Below are positions 15,968 to 24,241 of a DNA stretch of 64,000 nt, piece by piece. Within the stretch, counting starts at the first letter, position 1. Every line of letters begins with the position of its first letter. The stretch comes from Marinomonas pollencensis. Its GTDB lineage: Bacteria > Pseudomonadota > Gammaproteobacteria > Pseudomonadales > Marinomonadaceae. A program made the position numbers and the translations under genes. Under the pieces are notes generated by a model, which searched no databases, was not told where the DNA came from, and worked only from the letters and a program-made list of their open reading frames with translations. The stretch lies in the NCBI RefSeq assembly GCF_003387375.1, contig NZ_QUNG01000005.1:1-64000 (forward strand), given 5' to 3'.

Positions 15968-16999
15968 TTATTGGTCGGTATGAATCACTGGGCGAACCGA
16001 CATACCTACACGCAGTTTACTTAGCGCCTCTTGGCCTGGCGTCAAGTGGATACGTACTGGCAAACGCTGAGTGATTTTAGTGAAGTTACCAGTCGCATTG
16101 TGCGGTGCAATAGGGGAATAGCTCACCAAACTTGCCGGAGCAAGATGCGCTACTGTGCCTCTTAGCGTTACCCCTGGTAGGGCATCTACTTTAACAGTCA
16201 CTGGCTGACCTTCTTCGACATTTGCAAGCTGAGTCTCAAGGTATTGCGCTTCAATATACACCTTGTCGATAGGCACAATCGTCAGCAATGGTTGACCTAC
16301 ATTTACATGGCCACCTTTACGTGCTTTTACTTGCGCTACTAGGCCTGAGATAGGAGCCGTCAATTTCGCGTAGGATTGTTGCAAAATAGCCCCATTCAAC
16401 TTAGCTTGCGCAGACTCAAACTTCGCTTTAGCTTGTTGTAGTTGCGCCATTAAGATGCCAACTTCTTGTTTCGCTGACGCTAGCATCGCCTCATCACGCG
16501 CTTGAATCGCTTGTTGTGTTTTCAAATCAGCATCGGCTTGTTGCTTCGCTAATACCGTACCGGCACCATCTCGTGCTAGGTTTTTAAAGCGCTTTTGGTT
16601 GGTTTGAGCCAATGACAATTTCGCTTTATCTAGCTGCAGCGTTGCTTCTGCTTGCTTGATTAAAGAGGCTTGGCGAGCCAATTGCGCATCTAGAGTGGTA
16701 ACAGCAGCTTTGGCCGTCATCATGTCGGCTTGCGCTTCTTTATGAGCAATCGCCAAATCACGCTCATCAATATTTACCAATGGCTCTCCGGCTTTAACCG
16801 GGGTGTAATCAGACACAAACACTTGCTCAACAACACCACTAACACGCGGTGAAATAACGGTTAAGTCGGCATCGACATAAGCGTCGTCGGTGGCCTGATT
16901 CGCATCATCAGATGCATGCTTGTTTAAATGCCAAACACCGCCGCCCACAACAACAGCAACCAATGCAATGACAGCGGAGTAACGAATATTCTTAATCAT
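15968..16999 (-). CDS. emrA: HlyD/EmrA-type periplasmic adaptor of a drug efflux pump
   Basis: A membrane fusion protein of 343 residues. It has a short cytosolic start, one TM helix (about 7-25, A-V-I-A-L-V-A-V-V-V-G-G), a biotinyl-lipoyl half-motif (V-S-P-R-V-S-G-V-V), a long alpha-helical hairpin rich in A, Q and K, the second half-motif (A-P-I-S-G-L-V-A-Q-V) and a beta-barrel region. It bridges the MFS pump and the outer-membrane channel. The start at 16999 has AGG 7 bases upstream; 17035 is less likely. Third in the leftward operon, 68 bases after the pump gene. Confidence 0.9.
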   Translation of the reverse strand: MIKNIRYSAVIALVAVVVGGGVWHLNKHASDDANQATDDAYVDADLTVISPRVSGVVEQVFVSDYTPVKAGEPLVNIDERDLAIAHKEAQADMMTAKAAVTTLDAQLARQASLIKQAEATLQLDKAKLSLAQTNQKRFKNLARDGAGTVLAKQQADADLKTQQAIQARDEAMLASAKQEVGILMAQLQQAKAKFESAQAKLNGAILQQSYAKLTAPISGLVAQVKARKGGHVNVGQPLLTIVPIDKVYIEAQYLETQLANVEEGQPVTVKVDALPGVTLRGTVAHLAPASLVSYSPIAPHNATGNFTKITQRLPVRIHLTPGQEALSKLRVGMSVRPVIHTDQ

Positions 17000-17067
17000 G
17001 TCTAACCTATTTAATAACTTAATTAGTAGAGGCACAAAGGCCGAATTTTTTCACTTATTGCTGTGGA

Positions 17068-18630
17068 TCAAGCAGGTTTCACCACTTTTGGTGCTGGGAT
17101 ATATACCAAGCACATCACTAACGGAATCATCACAAAGGCTGCAACGCCAAGTATGGTAAAAATATCCTCTCCCGTGAGTATCCCCGCTTGCTTAGTCAGC
17201 TCGCTCGCCCACTCAGCGGTAGTGCTGGTTTGCGTTTCATAAATGGATGCAGTGTTCCAATGGGCTAATAAATCCTCAAAGTGGAATTGATTACGAACCA
17301 CCATAATTTGACCAATCAACACACCACCCACCATAGTGCCCAGCGCTCTTAAAGTATTAATGATGCCGGACACAAACGGTCCTTCCATCGGCTGCACCAC
17401 ACTGGTTGCCAAAAACAACAAGCACACAACCGCCATTGGCTGACCGATTGCTTGCAGTACTTGAGCGGTAACGAATTGCGCTGTCATCCACTCACTGGTT
17501 ACATTAGAAGCCAACAAACAGGCACTACCAATACACGCCAAACCAATGGAAAACAGCACCCGAGCATCCACCCAAGATTGGTACAGCAAGAAAGCGACTA
17601 CTGAGCCCAAAACAATCTGAGGTAAACCAACCCACAACCCGATAGAGGCCAATTGCTCCATACGGAATCCCTGAGTTTGTCCCAACAATTGCAATGGAAA
17701 CGAAACACCACTTGCTAACACGATCAACAACACAAAGAACAAGGTGAAACCCAAACCTAGGTTACGTCGCGACAATAGCTGCAAGCGCATAAAAGGTGTT
17801 GGATGATGGTATTCCGACCATAGGAACAAGACCAACAAGCCACTGGCAATCATCATGGTGCCGCGAATAAAGTTAGAATCTAACCAATCTAGGCGTATCC
17901 CTTGAGTTAAGGTAATCGTCAACGCAATAATGCCGAAGATTGCACACACAGCACCGAAGTAGTTCGCTTCTTTCAAGCGTGATCGCATTTGTGGCAACTT
18001 AGGAATGCCGTAATAAACAAAGCTGATCGACACCAGACCTAAAGGAATGACATGCCAGTACAACCAACGCCAGTCATGCATTCTGTCCAAGAAGACAGCC
18101 GCTAACCACACCGCTACGTTCGGCGCCAGTGTTGCCGTCATCGCATACAAGGCTAAGCCGTGTAAACGAATCGACAATGGCAAAAAACGCAACGCCGACA
18201 TCATCAAAATAGGCACTAGTGAGCCAGCGAAATAACCTTGAACAAAACGCAGCCCCATGAACAATTCAGCGTTTTGGATAAAAGGTAGAAACACGGCAAT
18301 AGTTATCACGCCGATTTGCGCAATAATCTGGAAACGACGTAACGAAAAGGTAACCGACAGCCAACAAGCAAACGGCATTGCCATCAACTCGCCAGCCTGA
18401 TACCAAGTGGTGATCCAAGACCCTTGGTCTTTACTGAAGCCCATGGCGCCGAGAAAGTCTGCTTGACCTAAAGAAGGCAAACGACTGTTCAAACCGGACA
18501 TCATCGCGGCCAACAAGACACCCAGCAAACCAATCGCAAGACGTACTCCAAAAGGCTGACCTGGTGGTGGCGCAGGTTTAGCCACTTTTGGCGCACTGTC
18601 CTCAGCTGGACTTTGCACTACTGCGGTCAT
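17068..18630 (-). CDS. emrB: DHA2-family MFS drug exporter, EmrB-like
   Basis: An inner-membrane proton-driven exporter of 520 residues, the length of 14-TM DHA2 pumps. A proline-rich cytosolic N-terminus (A-P-P-P-G-Q-P) precedes the first helix at about 30-48. The motif W-I-T-T-W-Y-Q-A-G-E-L is the EmrB-type version of the TM2 signature. Many further hydrophobic segments follow. It is translationally coupled to the outer-membrane factor gene by a 4-base overlap (18627-18630). Substrate is unknown; hydrophobic toxic compounds are the usual range. Confidence 0.9.
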   Translation of the reverse strand: MTAVVQSPAEDSAPKVAKPAPPPGQPFGVRLAIGLLGVLLAAMMSGLNSRLPSLGQADFLGAMGFSKDQGSWITTWYQAGELMAMPFACWLSVTFSLRRFQIIAQIGVITIAVFLPFIQNAELFMGLRFVQGYFAGSLVPILMMSALRFLPLSIRLHGLALYAMTATLAPNVAVWLAAVFLDRMHDWRWLYWHVIPLGLVSISFVYYGIPKLPQMRSRLKEANYFGAVCAIFGIIALTITLTQGIRLDWLDSNFIRGTMMIASGLLVLFLWSEYHHPTPFMRLQLLSRRNLGLGFTLFFVLLIVLASGVSFPLQLLGQTQGFRMEQLASIGLWVGLPQIVLGSVVAFLLYQSWVDARVLFSIGLACIGSACLLASNVTSEWMTAQFVTAQVLQAIGQPMAVVCLLFLATSVVQPMEGPFVSGIINTLRALGTMVGGVLIGQIMVVRNQFHFEDLLAHWNTASIYETQTSTTAEWASELTKQAGILTGEDIFTILGVAAFVMIPLVMCLVYIPAPKVVKPA

Positions 18631-20114
18631 TTTGCCACCTTCTCACCAGTGAAAGGCTGCTTCACATCACCACTCCAGTCACCACCTAAGGAGCGATAAA
18701 GGGCGACCATTGCCAGAGCCTGATTCACTTTACCATCCATTAATGAGCGTTTAGCTGACACTAATGATTGTTTCGCGTCTAGCACATCGCCGCGGTCTGC
18801 CGCCCCTTCTTGGAAGGATCTTGTTGCGGCATGTAACGCCACTTCACGTTGCGCTTGTGCGGCACTTAAACGGCGTACACTTTCACTTTCAGAGCTCCAA
18901 GCACCCAGTGAATTTTCCACTTCATGCCATGCTGACAACACGGTTTTGCGGTAGGTAACAGCGGCGGCTTTTTGACGTGCTTCCGATAAGGCTAAAGTCT
19001 GACGTAACTTACCACCTTCAAAGAGTGGCAAATGGAAAGATGGGCCAACGGAATATTGACGAGAATCCCAGCTGCCTAGATCGGATAAGTCATTCGACAA
19101 AGCCCCTACCGATGCGGTCAAGCGAATACGAGGGTAAAAATCGGCGTTCGCTGCGCTTACTTGGGCAATAGTTGCTTTCAACTTCGCGCCAGCCATTAAG
19201 ATATCTGGACGGTTACGCGCTAAGTCAGACGGCACCCCAACAGCTAATACCGTTGGCAAAGTAGGTGCTTTAGGCTGGCCGCTTAGCTCTACATCAAGGG
19301 CATGTGGCGACATACCTAGCAGCATAGCTAGCGCATTTTTCAACACGGCTTCTTGATGTTCTAAGGAAGGCAATTTGGCTTTCACATTAGACAACTCTGC
19401 TTTCATAGATTGCGTCTGGTAGTTAGTGCCAACACCATTTTGTTCGCGATTTTGCGCCAATTCATAGCGATGTTCCGCGATCTCAATCTGTTCTTTAAGA
19501 TAATGCTGCTGTGCTTGAACACCGCGCAACTTCCAATAGTTACGCGCTATGTCCGCACTAAGTGACACCTGCACCATGTCATTTTCAAACGCGGTCGCTT
19601 GTAGCTGCTCTTTCGCGGCCTTCTCTTTGTCGCTTAAGTAACCCCAGAAATCCATTTCCCAGCTTGCGCCAGTACTTAAGGTCCAAGTATCAATACGTGA
19701 CGTCGGAGCGCCAACAGAAGCAAGCGGAGCGTCTTCACTTAAACCAATGCTACTAAACCCGCCATCAACAGATAACTGAATGTTTTTCTGAGAAGACACC
19801 AATCCCAATTGAGCACGGCTTTCTTGCCAGCGTATCGCAGCCAATTGCAAATCTAAGTTATTTCTCGCAGCACGATTTTCCAGAGATGTTAGCACCTCAT
19901 CATGAAACAACGACCACCAACGAACCGGCTTAGCCACCGAATCCGTTGTTTTCATTGTTTGCCAGTTAACACTTACCTCAGGCTTGCTGTCCTGCTCAGA
20001 CAAGGTACTGTCCGGTATCAAAGCGCAGCCTGTCATTAGCCCTAAGGCAGTAATTACCAAACCACCTTGGAGCCAACGAGAATATTTCAAACCCTTCGTC
20101 ATATCGTATATCAT
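18627..20114 (-). CDS. NodT/OprM-type outer-membrane efflux lipoprotein
   Basis: An outer-membrane factor of 495 residues. It has a type II signal with lipobox L-M-T-G-C (about residues 26-30) and the two OEP repeats, each with long coiled helices (for example R-A-A-R-N-N-L-D-L-Q-L-A and G-A-A-D-R-G-D-V-L-D-A-K-Q-S-L). P-V-R-W-W-S-L-F-H-D and N-R-P-D-I are family signatures. It forms the exit duct for the EmrAB-like pump encoded downstream. ATG at 20102 is an alternative start. The promoter region, shared with tetR, holds two palindromes. Confidence 0.9.
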   Translation of the reverse strand: MIYDMTKGLKYSRWLQGGLVITALGLMTGCALIPDSTLSEQDSKPEVSVNWQTMKTTDSVAKPVRWWSLFHDEVLTSLENRAARNNLDLQLAAIRWQESRAQLGLVSSQKNIQLSVDGGFSSIGLSEDAPLASVGAPTSRIDTWTLSTGASWEMDFWGYLSDKEKAAKEQLQATAFENDMVQVSLSADIARNYWKLRGVQAQQHYLKEQIEIAEHRYELAQNREQNGVGTNYQTQSMKAELSNVKAKLPSLEHQEAVLKNALAMLLGMSPHALDVELSGQPKAPTLPTVLAVGVPSDLARNRPDILMAGAKLKATIAQVSAANADFYPRIRLTASVGALSNDLSDLGSWDSRQYSVGPSFHLPLFEGGKLRQTLALSEARQKAAAVTYRKTVLSAWHEVENSLGAWSSESESVRRLSAAQAQREVALHAATRSFQEGAADRGDVLDAKQSLVSAKRSLMDGKVNQALAMVALYRSLGGDWSGDVKQPFTGEKVAK

Positions 20115-20124
20115 CTCTATAAAG

Positions 20125-20140
20125 TAAACCGATTAGTTTA
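20125..20140. promoter_or_regulatory. Putative TetR operator 1
   Basis: TAAACCGATTAGTTTA is an imperfect palindrome 10 bases upstream of the outer-membrane factor start. It matches the second site at 20234-20249 in most positions (TAAACCGATYRGTWYA). It probably lies near or within the transcription start of the efflux operon. Confidence 0.6.
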
Positions 20141-20233
20141 GCTTTGAAAAACTCAATGAACAGAGTAAACCCTATTAAAAAGCGACAAAACCTAAAAATC
20201 GAGCCGATCAGCACAGTCGAATTTCGTGTATTT

Positions 20234-20249
20234 TAAACCGATCGGTACA
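20234..20249. promoter_or_regulatory. Putative TetR operator 2
   Basis: TAAACCGATCGGTACA contains the perfect palindrome ACCGATCGGT (20237-20246), typical of TetR-family sites. It lies about 70 bases before the tetR start and shares its consensus with the site at 20125-20140, which suggests one regulator binds both and controls itself and the efflux operon. Confidence 0.65.
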
Positions 20250-20315
20250 CCTTGTGTCAAGAATAGAATGCGAATACAATCTATTTCCTCAAAAAACGAA
20301 AATTGGTGAAGAATT

Positions 20316-20936
20316 GTGACCTCAGAACAGCAACAACCACAGGACCCAAAAGCAATACTTGTACTTGAGGCTGCGACTAAAATATTTTTGCAATATGGTT
20401 TCTCGGCATCCACCACTGACATGATTCAAAAGGAAGCTGGCGTTTCGAAAGCCACTGTTTATAACCGCTATCCAAACAAAGAGGCGCTCTTTTTTGCCGT
20501 GGTTAAACAGGGTTGCTGGCAGACCACATCACAGTTAAAAAGAATTCAAACGCAGTCCGTAAGTCTAGAGCGTGTGCTCACGGAATTTGGCAACACTTAT
20601 CTCACTATGACCCTATCGGCTCATAACCTCGCCTTGTTCCGCACCGCGGCAGCAGAAGCATTACGTTTTCCTAATATTGCCAATACTTTCTATAACTCTG
20701 GACCTAAGGCAACCATAGAAATCGTCAGCGAATACCTTGAACGGGCAGCAGATCATAATGAAATCAACATACAATCCATTGGAGTAGAGCCAGCAGCGGC
20801 GCTCTTTATCAGCATGCTAAGAGGCGAAGGCCATATGATTGGTGTGATGTTCCCAGAAGCCGTGCCTTCTAAGATTCAAATCGAACAGTGGACTAAGAAC
20901 GCGGTACAAACCTTTATGAAAGCGTTTGCCGTCTAA
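20316..20936 (+). CDS. TetR/AcrR family repressor of the efflux operon
   Basis: A protein of 206 residues. The N-terminal helix-turn-helix is T-T-D-M-I-Q-K-E-A-G-V-S-K-A-T-V-Y-N-R-Y-P-N-K-E-A-L-F, split here as the classic TetR pattern with V-S-K-A-T-V-Y and P-N-K-E-A-L-F-F-A-V. The C-terminal helical domain, probably ligand binding, resembles AcrR C-terminal types. The start codon is GTG with GGTGA upstream. It is divergent from the efflux genes with two matching palindromes between them, so repression of that operon is the likely job. Confidence 0.9.
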   Translation: MTSEQQQPQDPKAILVLEAATKIFLQYGFSASTTDMIQKEAGVSKATVYNRYPNKEALFFAVVKQGCWQTTSQLKRIQTQSVSLERVLTEFGNTYLTMTLSAHNLALFRTAAAEALRFPNIANTFYNSGPKATIEIVSEYLERAADHNEINIQSIGVEPAAALFISMLRGEGHMIGVMFPEAVPSKIQIEQWTKNAVQTFMKAFAV

Positions 20937-21120
20937 TGATATTGGCGCTTAGCTGTGCGCCAAATAACACCCAAAAAGCAACTAAAAACTCACCGCCTCC
21001 GAGGTTGCATTGTGTAAATCATAAGCAATCTGCTTGCTTACTGCTGCGCCTTGGTTTTAATCTTGAGCGCTATCCCCATACATATCTGGATACCTTTTTC
21101 GTTTCTATTTGGAAAATACA

Positions 21121-21789
21121 ATGAAAGATCAAATCGATATTCAATTTGTCTCCGACATCATGTGTCCATGGTGCGTAGTCGGCTTAGGAAATCTGAATCA
21201 GGCCCTAGCAGAACTCGAGCAACAGGTTTCTGCCACGGTGACTTTTCAACCGTTTGAACTTAATCCAGACATGCCCCAAGAAGGGCAAGATTTTGATCAG
21301 CACATCCAGCAGAAATACGGTATCTCTAAGGAACAGTCAGACCAAAATCGTCAAGCCATTAAAGAACGTGGCCAGGATGTCGGTTTTGACTTTAGCTTCA
21401 AACCAGAGAGTCGCATGTGGAACTCATTTGATGCGCACCGTTTGCTGCACTGGGCAGAGCATGAAGAAAAACAGGCTGAACTCAAACAGGCGTTGTTCAA
21501 AGCCCATTTTACTCACGCTCAAAATGTGGCTGATCATGAGGTGTTAGCTGGTGTTGCGGCAGCGGCTGGCTTAGACCCAAAAGCGGCTAAAGGCATTTTA
21601 GAAAGCGGCCAGTTTGCAGAAGAAGTTCGACAAAAAGAGGCCTTTTGGCAGCAAAATGCCATTACTTCTGTGCCTACTGTCATCATCAACAATAAATACG
21701 CGATTTCAGGTGCTCAGCCAGCTGACGTGTTTAAAGAAGCACTAGAAGAGATTATCAGCAAAGAAAAAGACGGCTTAACGGAAGATTAA
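21121..21789 (+). CDS. DsbA-family (FrnE-like) cytosolic oxidoreductase
   Basis: A thioredoxin-fold protein of 222 residues with a helical insertion. The redox motif is C-P-W-C (C15, C18) in D-I-M-C-P-W-C-V-V-G, and the cis-proline loop is T-S-V-P-T-V-I-I-N-N. The region A-H-R-L-L-H-W-A and the lack of a signal peptide match the FrnE subgroup of DsbA-like proteins, linked to oxidative stress. The start at 21121 is chosen because TGGA lies 8 bases upstream; 21109 is in frame. Confidence 0.9.
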   Translation: MKDQIDIQFVSDIMCPWCVVGLGNLNQALAELEQQVSATVTFQPFELNPDMPQEGQDFDQHIQQKYGISKEQSDQNRQAIKERGQDVGFDFSFKPESRMWNSFDAHRLLHWAEHEEKQAELKQALFKAHFTHAQNVADHEVLAGVAAAAGLDPKAAKGILESGQFAEEVRQKEAFWQQNAITSVPTVIINNKYAISGAQPADVFKEALEEIISKEKDGLTED

Positions 21790-21845
21790 CGCCGCTTGAG
21801 AATGATGCGCCGCTTGCCTACGTCAGTAACTGAGTAGGCAGCCCT

Positions 21846-22412
21846 CTAGTCTATGTTGAGCAGCCCTTGCTGCTGCTTTATGATATGCCCCAAGCTGGGT
21901 AATATTGCACGATCTGTATGAGCATCGCTCGACCACACCCGACCTTTAATCAAGGCTTTAGGGCAATGAAAGTAGGCACTCTGAAGGGTTATTTTTATTA
22001 CTAATTTCGCGGGCTTTTCACCATCTGGACAGCAGGCCAACAACTCAGGGTCATCATAAACCGACGCCTGTCCCTTTAAGCGCAGCACTTCGTTGATCCC
22101 AGGAATAACAAACAAGATACCTATGTTTGGGTTAACCAGTATATTCCTAATGCTATCCAGTCGATTGTTCCCTGGGCTATCCGGAATTAATAACTGGGTG
22201 TCGTTTAGCACCTTAATAAAACCGGGTTCTCCACCACGCGGCGACACATCCAACAAACCGTCTGTATTCTGGGTCGATAGCACCACAAAAGGACTATGAG
22301 CAACAAAGGTTTTAAGGTGAGTATCTAGCGCGTATACCGCTTTATTTTGTGTAATTGGATGAGGCGTCGCATACAAGGCATCGAGTTGTTCCAAACACGT
22401 AATCTGACCCAT
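21846..22412 (-). CDS. PPOX-type FMN flavoprotein (MSMEG_1061 family)
   Basis: A split-barrel flavin-binding protein of 188 residues related to pyridoxamine phosphate oxidases. Typical features are P-F-V-V-L-S-T-Q-N-T-D-G (first strands), D-V-S-P-R-G-G-E-P-G-F, and G-N-N-R-L-D-S-I-R-N-I-L-V-N-P-N-I-G, followed by a C-P-K-A-L-I-K motif near the end. The reaction is unknown. It is divergent from the iron transport operon, so both may share the Fur-like control region (inference). Confidence 0.85.
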   Translation of the reverse strand: MGQITCLEQLDALYATPHPITQNKAVYALDTHLKTFVAHSPFVVLSTQNTDGLLDVSPRGGEPGFIKVLNDTQLLIPDSPGNNRLDSIRNILVNPNIGILFVIPGINEVLRLKGQASVYDDPELLACCPDGEKPAKLVIKITLQSAYFHCPKALIKGRVWSSDAHTDRAILPSLGHIIKQQQGLLNID

Positions 22413-22482
22413 TCTACCGCCACCTTTGCTCTACTATTGATGCAGCTGCTTCGCATGCATGAGTAAAAACACTCACAAATTC

Positions 22483-22503
22483 AAATGAGAAGCATTATTA
22501 ATA
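22483..22503. promoter_or_regulatory. Putative Fur box before the Fe-siderophore operon
   Basis: AAATGAGAAGCATTATTAAT matches the core of the Fur consensus (AATGAGAATCATTAT) with one internal mismatch. It lies about 55 bases before the ATPase start and about 75 before the divergent PPOX gene. Iron repression of this uptake operon is the expected effect. Confidence 0.65.
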
Positions 22504-22554
22504 TTGATTTTATATGCTATTGTATGTTGCAAATTCATCCAGTACAACAAGCCT

Positions 22555-23322
22555 ATGTTTCAACTCAATAATGCCGCTTTCGCAGTATCGACTCATACCA
22601 TTTTACAGCCCACAAATATCCTCTTTAAAAAAGGGGTAGTTACAACATTATTGGGTCATAACGGCTGCGGTAAATCCACCTTGATGAAGCTATTAAGTCG
22701 CCAAAACCTCCCCTCTCAAGGTCAGGTGTTACTCGATGACCAAGAGGTGACGCAACTTAAGCAGAAAGACTTTGCGCTTAAGGTCGCGTACTTGCCGCAA
22801 CATCCGCCAATCACCGAGGGTGTCACAGTAACAGAATTGGTGCGTTTTGGTCGTTACCCTTGGAAAGGAGCATTCGGCCGTTATACCGACCATGACCATA
22901 GCTTGGTTGCTCAAGCTATTGCTAAGGTTGGCCTAGAGGGATACCAAGAACGCTTTGTTGCCACCTTATCAGGGGGAGAGCGTCAGCGTGCTTGGGTCGC
23001 CATGTTATTGGCACAACAAAGTGAATGCATTTTATTGGACGAGCCAACCTCAGCACTCGACATTTCTCATCAGCACGAGCTATTAGCTCTGATTCGTGAA
23101 CTCAATGAAAGTCTAGGTTTGACTGTCATCATGGTGCTCCATGACATCAATATGGCTGCTAAATTTAGCGACCACTTAATTGCTCTGCACAGTGGCAAAG
23201 TCATCGCTCAAGGCGCTCCAGAAGACATTATGAAAGTTGATGTTCTGAAACAAATCTACGGCATGGACTTGGCACTTTTCCCACATCCTATTACCGGTCA
23301 TCCGATCAGCTATATTCCTTAA
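22555..23322 (+). CDS. fhuC: Iron-siderophore ABC transporter ATPase (FhuC/FecE type)
   Basis: An ABC ATPase of 255 residues. Walker A is G-H-N-G-C-G-K-S (34-41), signature L-S-G-G-E-R-Q-R-A-W (about 137), Walker B I-L-L-D-E-P-T-S-A-L-D, switch histidine in V-L-H-D-I-N-M-A. A-Y-L-P-Q-H is the Q-loop. It energises import through the FhuB-type permease encoded two genes on. The start at 22555 gives family length; the longer frame from 22504 would run into the Fur-like box region. No strong ribosome binding site is seen. Confidence 0.9.
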   Translation: MFQLNNAAFAVSTHTILQPTNILFKKGVVTTLLGHNGCGKSTLMKLLSRQNLPSQGQVLLDDQEVTQLKQKDFALKVAYLPQHPPITEGVTVTELVRFGRYPWKGAFGRYTDHDHSLVAQAIAKVGLEGYQERFVATLSGGERQRAWVAMLLAQQSECILLDEPTSALDISHQHELLALIRELNESLGLTVIMVLHDINMAAKFSDHLIALHSGKVIAQGAPEDIMKVDVLKQIYGMDLALFPHPITGHPISYIP

Positions 23323-23332
23323 CGAGGCTATT

Positions 23333-24226
23333 TTGAAATATTTATTTGTTTGTTTATCACTTCTTTTTTCTGGCATAGCGGCGGCTGAGCAAGCCCATGA
23401 ACTGACCGACAGTGACTTTACTACGCCTCCAAAACGCATCATTTCCATTGAATGGGCGACCACAGAAACCCTACTAAGTTTAGGCGTCACTCCAGTAGGT
23501 ATGGCGGATATGGACGGTTATAAACAGTGGGTCATCAAACCGGCACTGCCCGCAGGCATTGCCGATGTGGGTGCTCGAAACGAACCTAACCTAGAACTTA
23601 TTTCAGAGCTTAAGCCAGACCTTATTTTAATCAGTAAGCGGCTTGCACCGGCGTACGATAAGCTTAGCCAAATCGCCCCGACGATTATGTTTAATGTGTA
23701 CAACGACGAAAAAACACCACTTAAGAATGTACAAACCTTAACGCTAAAATTGGGTAAAGTGTTAGGCAAAAGCCAAACCGCCGCCAACCTGATTGCTCGT
23801 ACGCAAACCCTGTTAAGAAAGAACGGCGACAAGATTCGTGCGGCTCATCCTGCCATCGACCCGTTACTCTTTGTGCGAATTGTGGATAACAGTACCTTGC
23901 ACTTCCAAGGCAAAGGCTCATTGATCCACGATACGATACATGCCATGGGGCTGAAAAATGAGTGGCATGGAAAAACCAATTTTTGGGGTTTTTCCAGCGT
24001 AGAAATAGCCAAAGTTGCCGAGCATCAACAAGCCAACATTTTTCTCTTACAGTCCGTCAAGAAAGCCGAAAAACAAAAGCTCCTCAACTCGCCATTATGG
24101 CAAGCCATGGCGTTTAGTCAGCAACACAAGGTCTATGAGCTACCGCCTATCTGGAGCTATGGTGGACTTTTAGCCGCTCAACGGTTCAGCAACCAATTGG
24201 TCAACTTACTCACCAAACAGCCATAA
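23333..24226 (+). CDS. fhuD: Iron-siderophore periplasmic binding protein (FhuD/FecB type)
   Basis: A cluster-8-type substrate-binding protein of 297 residues. It has a signal peptide (K-Y-L-F-V-C-L-S-L-L-F-S-G, cleavage near A-A-A-E-Q) and motifs of the family: P-P-K-R-I-I-S-I-E-W, G-V-T-P-V-G-M-A-D, P-N-L-E-L-I-S-E-L-K-P-D-L-I-L-I-S, and L-W-Q-A-M near the C-terminus. Start is TTG with GAGG 6 bases upstream. Likely ligand is a ferric hydroxamate or catecholate; I cannot decide which. Confidence 0.9.
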   Translation: MKYLFVCLSLLFSGIAAAEQAHELTDSDFTTPPKRIISIEWATTETLLSLGVTPVGMADMDGYKQWVIKPALPAGIADVGARNEPNLELISELKPDLILISKRLAPAYDKLSQIAPTIMFNVYNDEKTPLKNVQTLTLKLGKVLGKSQTAANLIARTQTLLRKNGDKIRAAHPAIDPLLFVRIVDNSTLHFQGKGSLIHDTIHAMGLKNEWHGKTNFWGFSSVEIAKVAEHQQANIFLLQSVKKAEKQKLLNSPLWQAMAFSQQHKVYELPPIWSYGGLLAAQRFSNQLVNLLTKQP

Positions 24227-24241
24227 CGGTCTTTCTACTGT

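Noticed and set aside
21814-21840. Hairpin GCCTAC...GTAGGC after the DsbA-like gene, as a terminator
   Set aside because: The stem has a bulge and no T-run follows, so terminator function cannot be supported.
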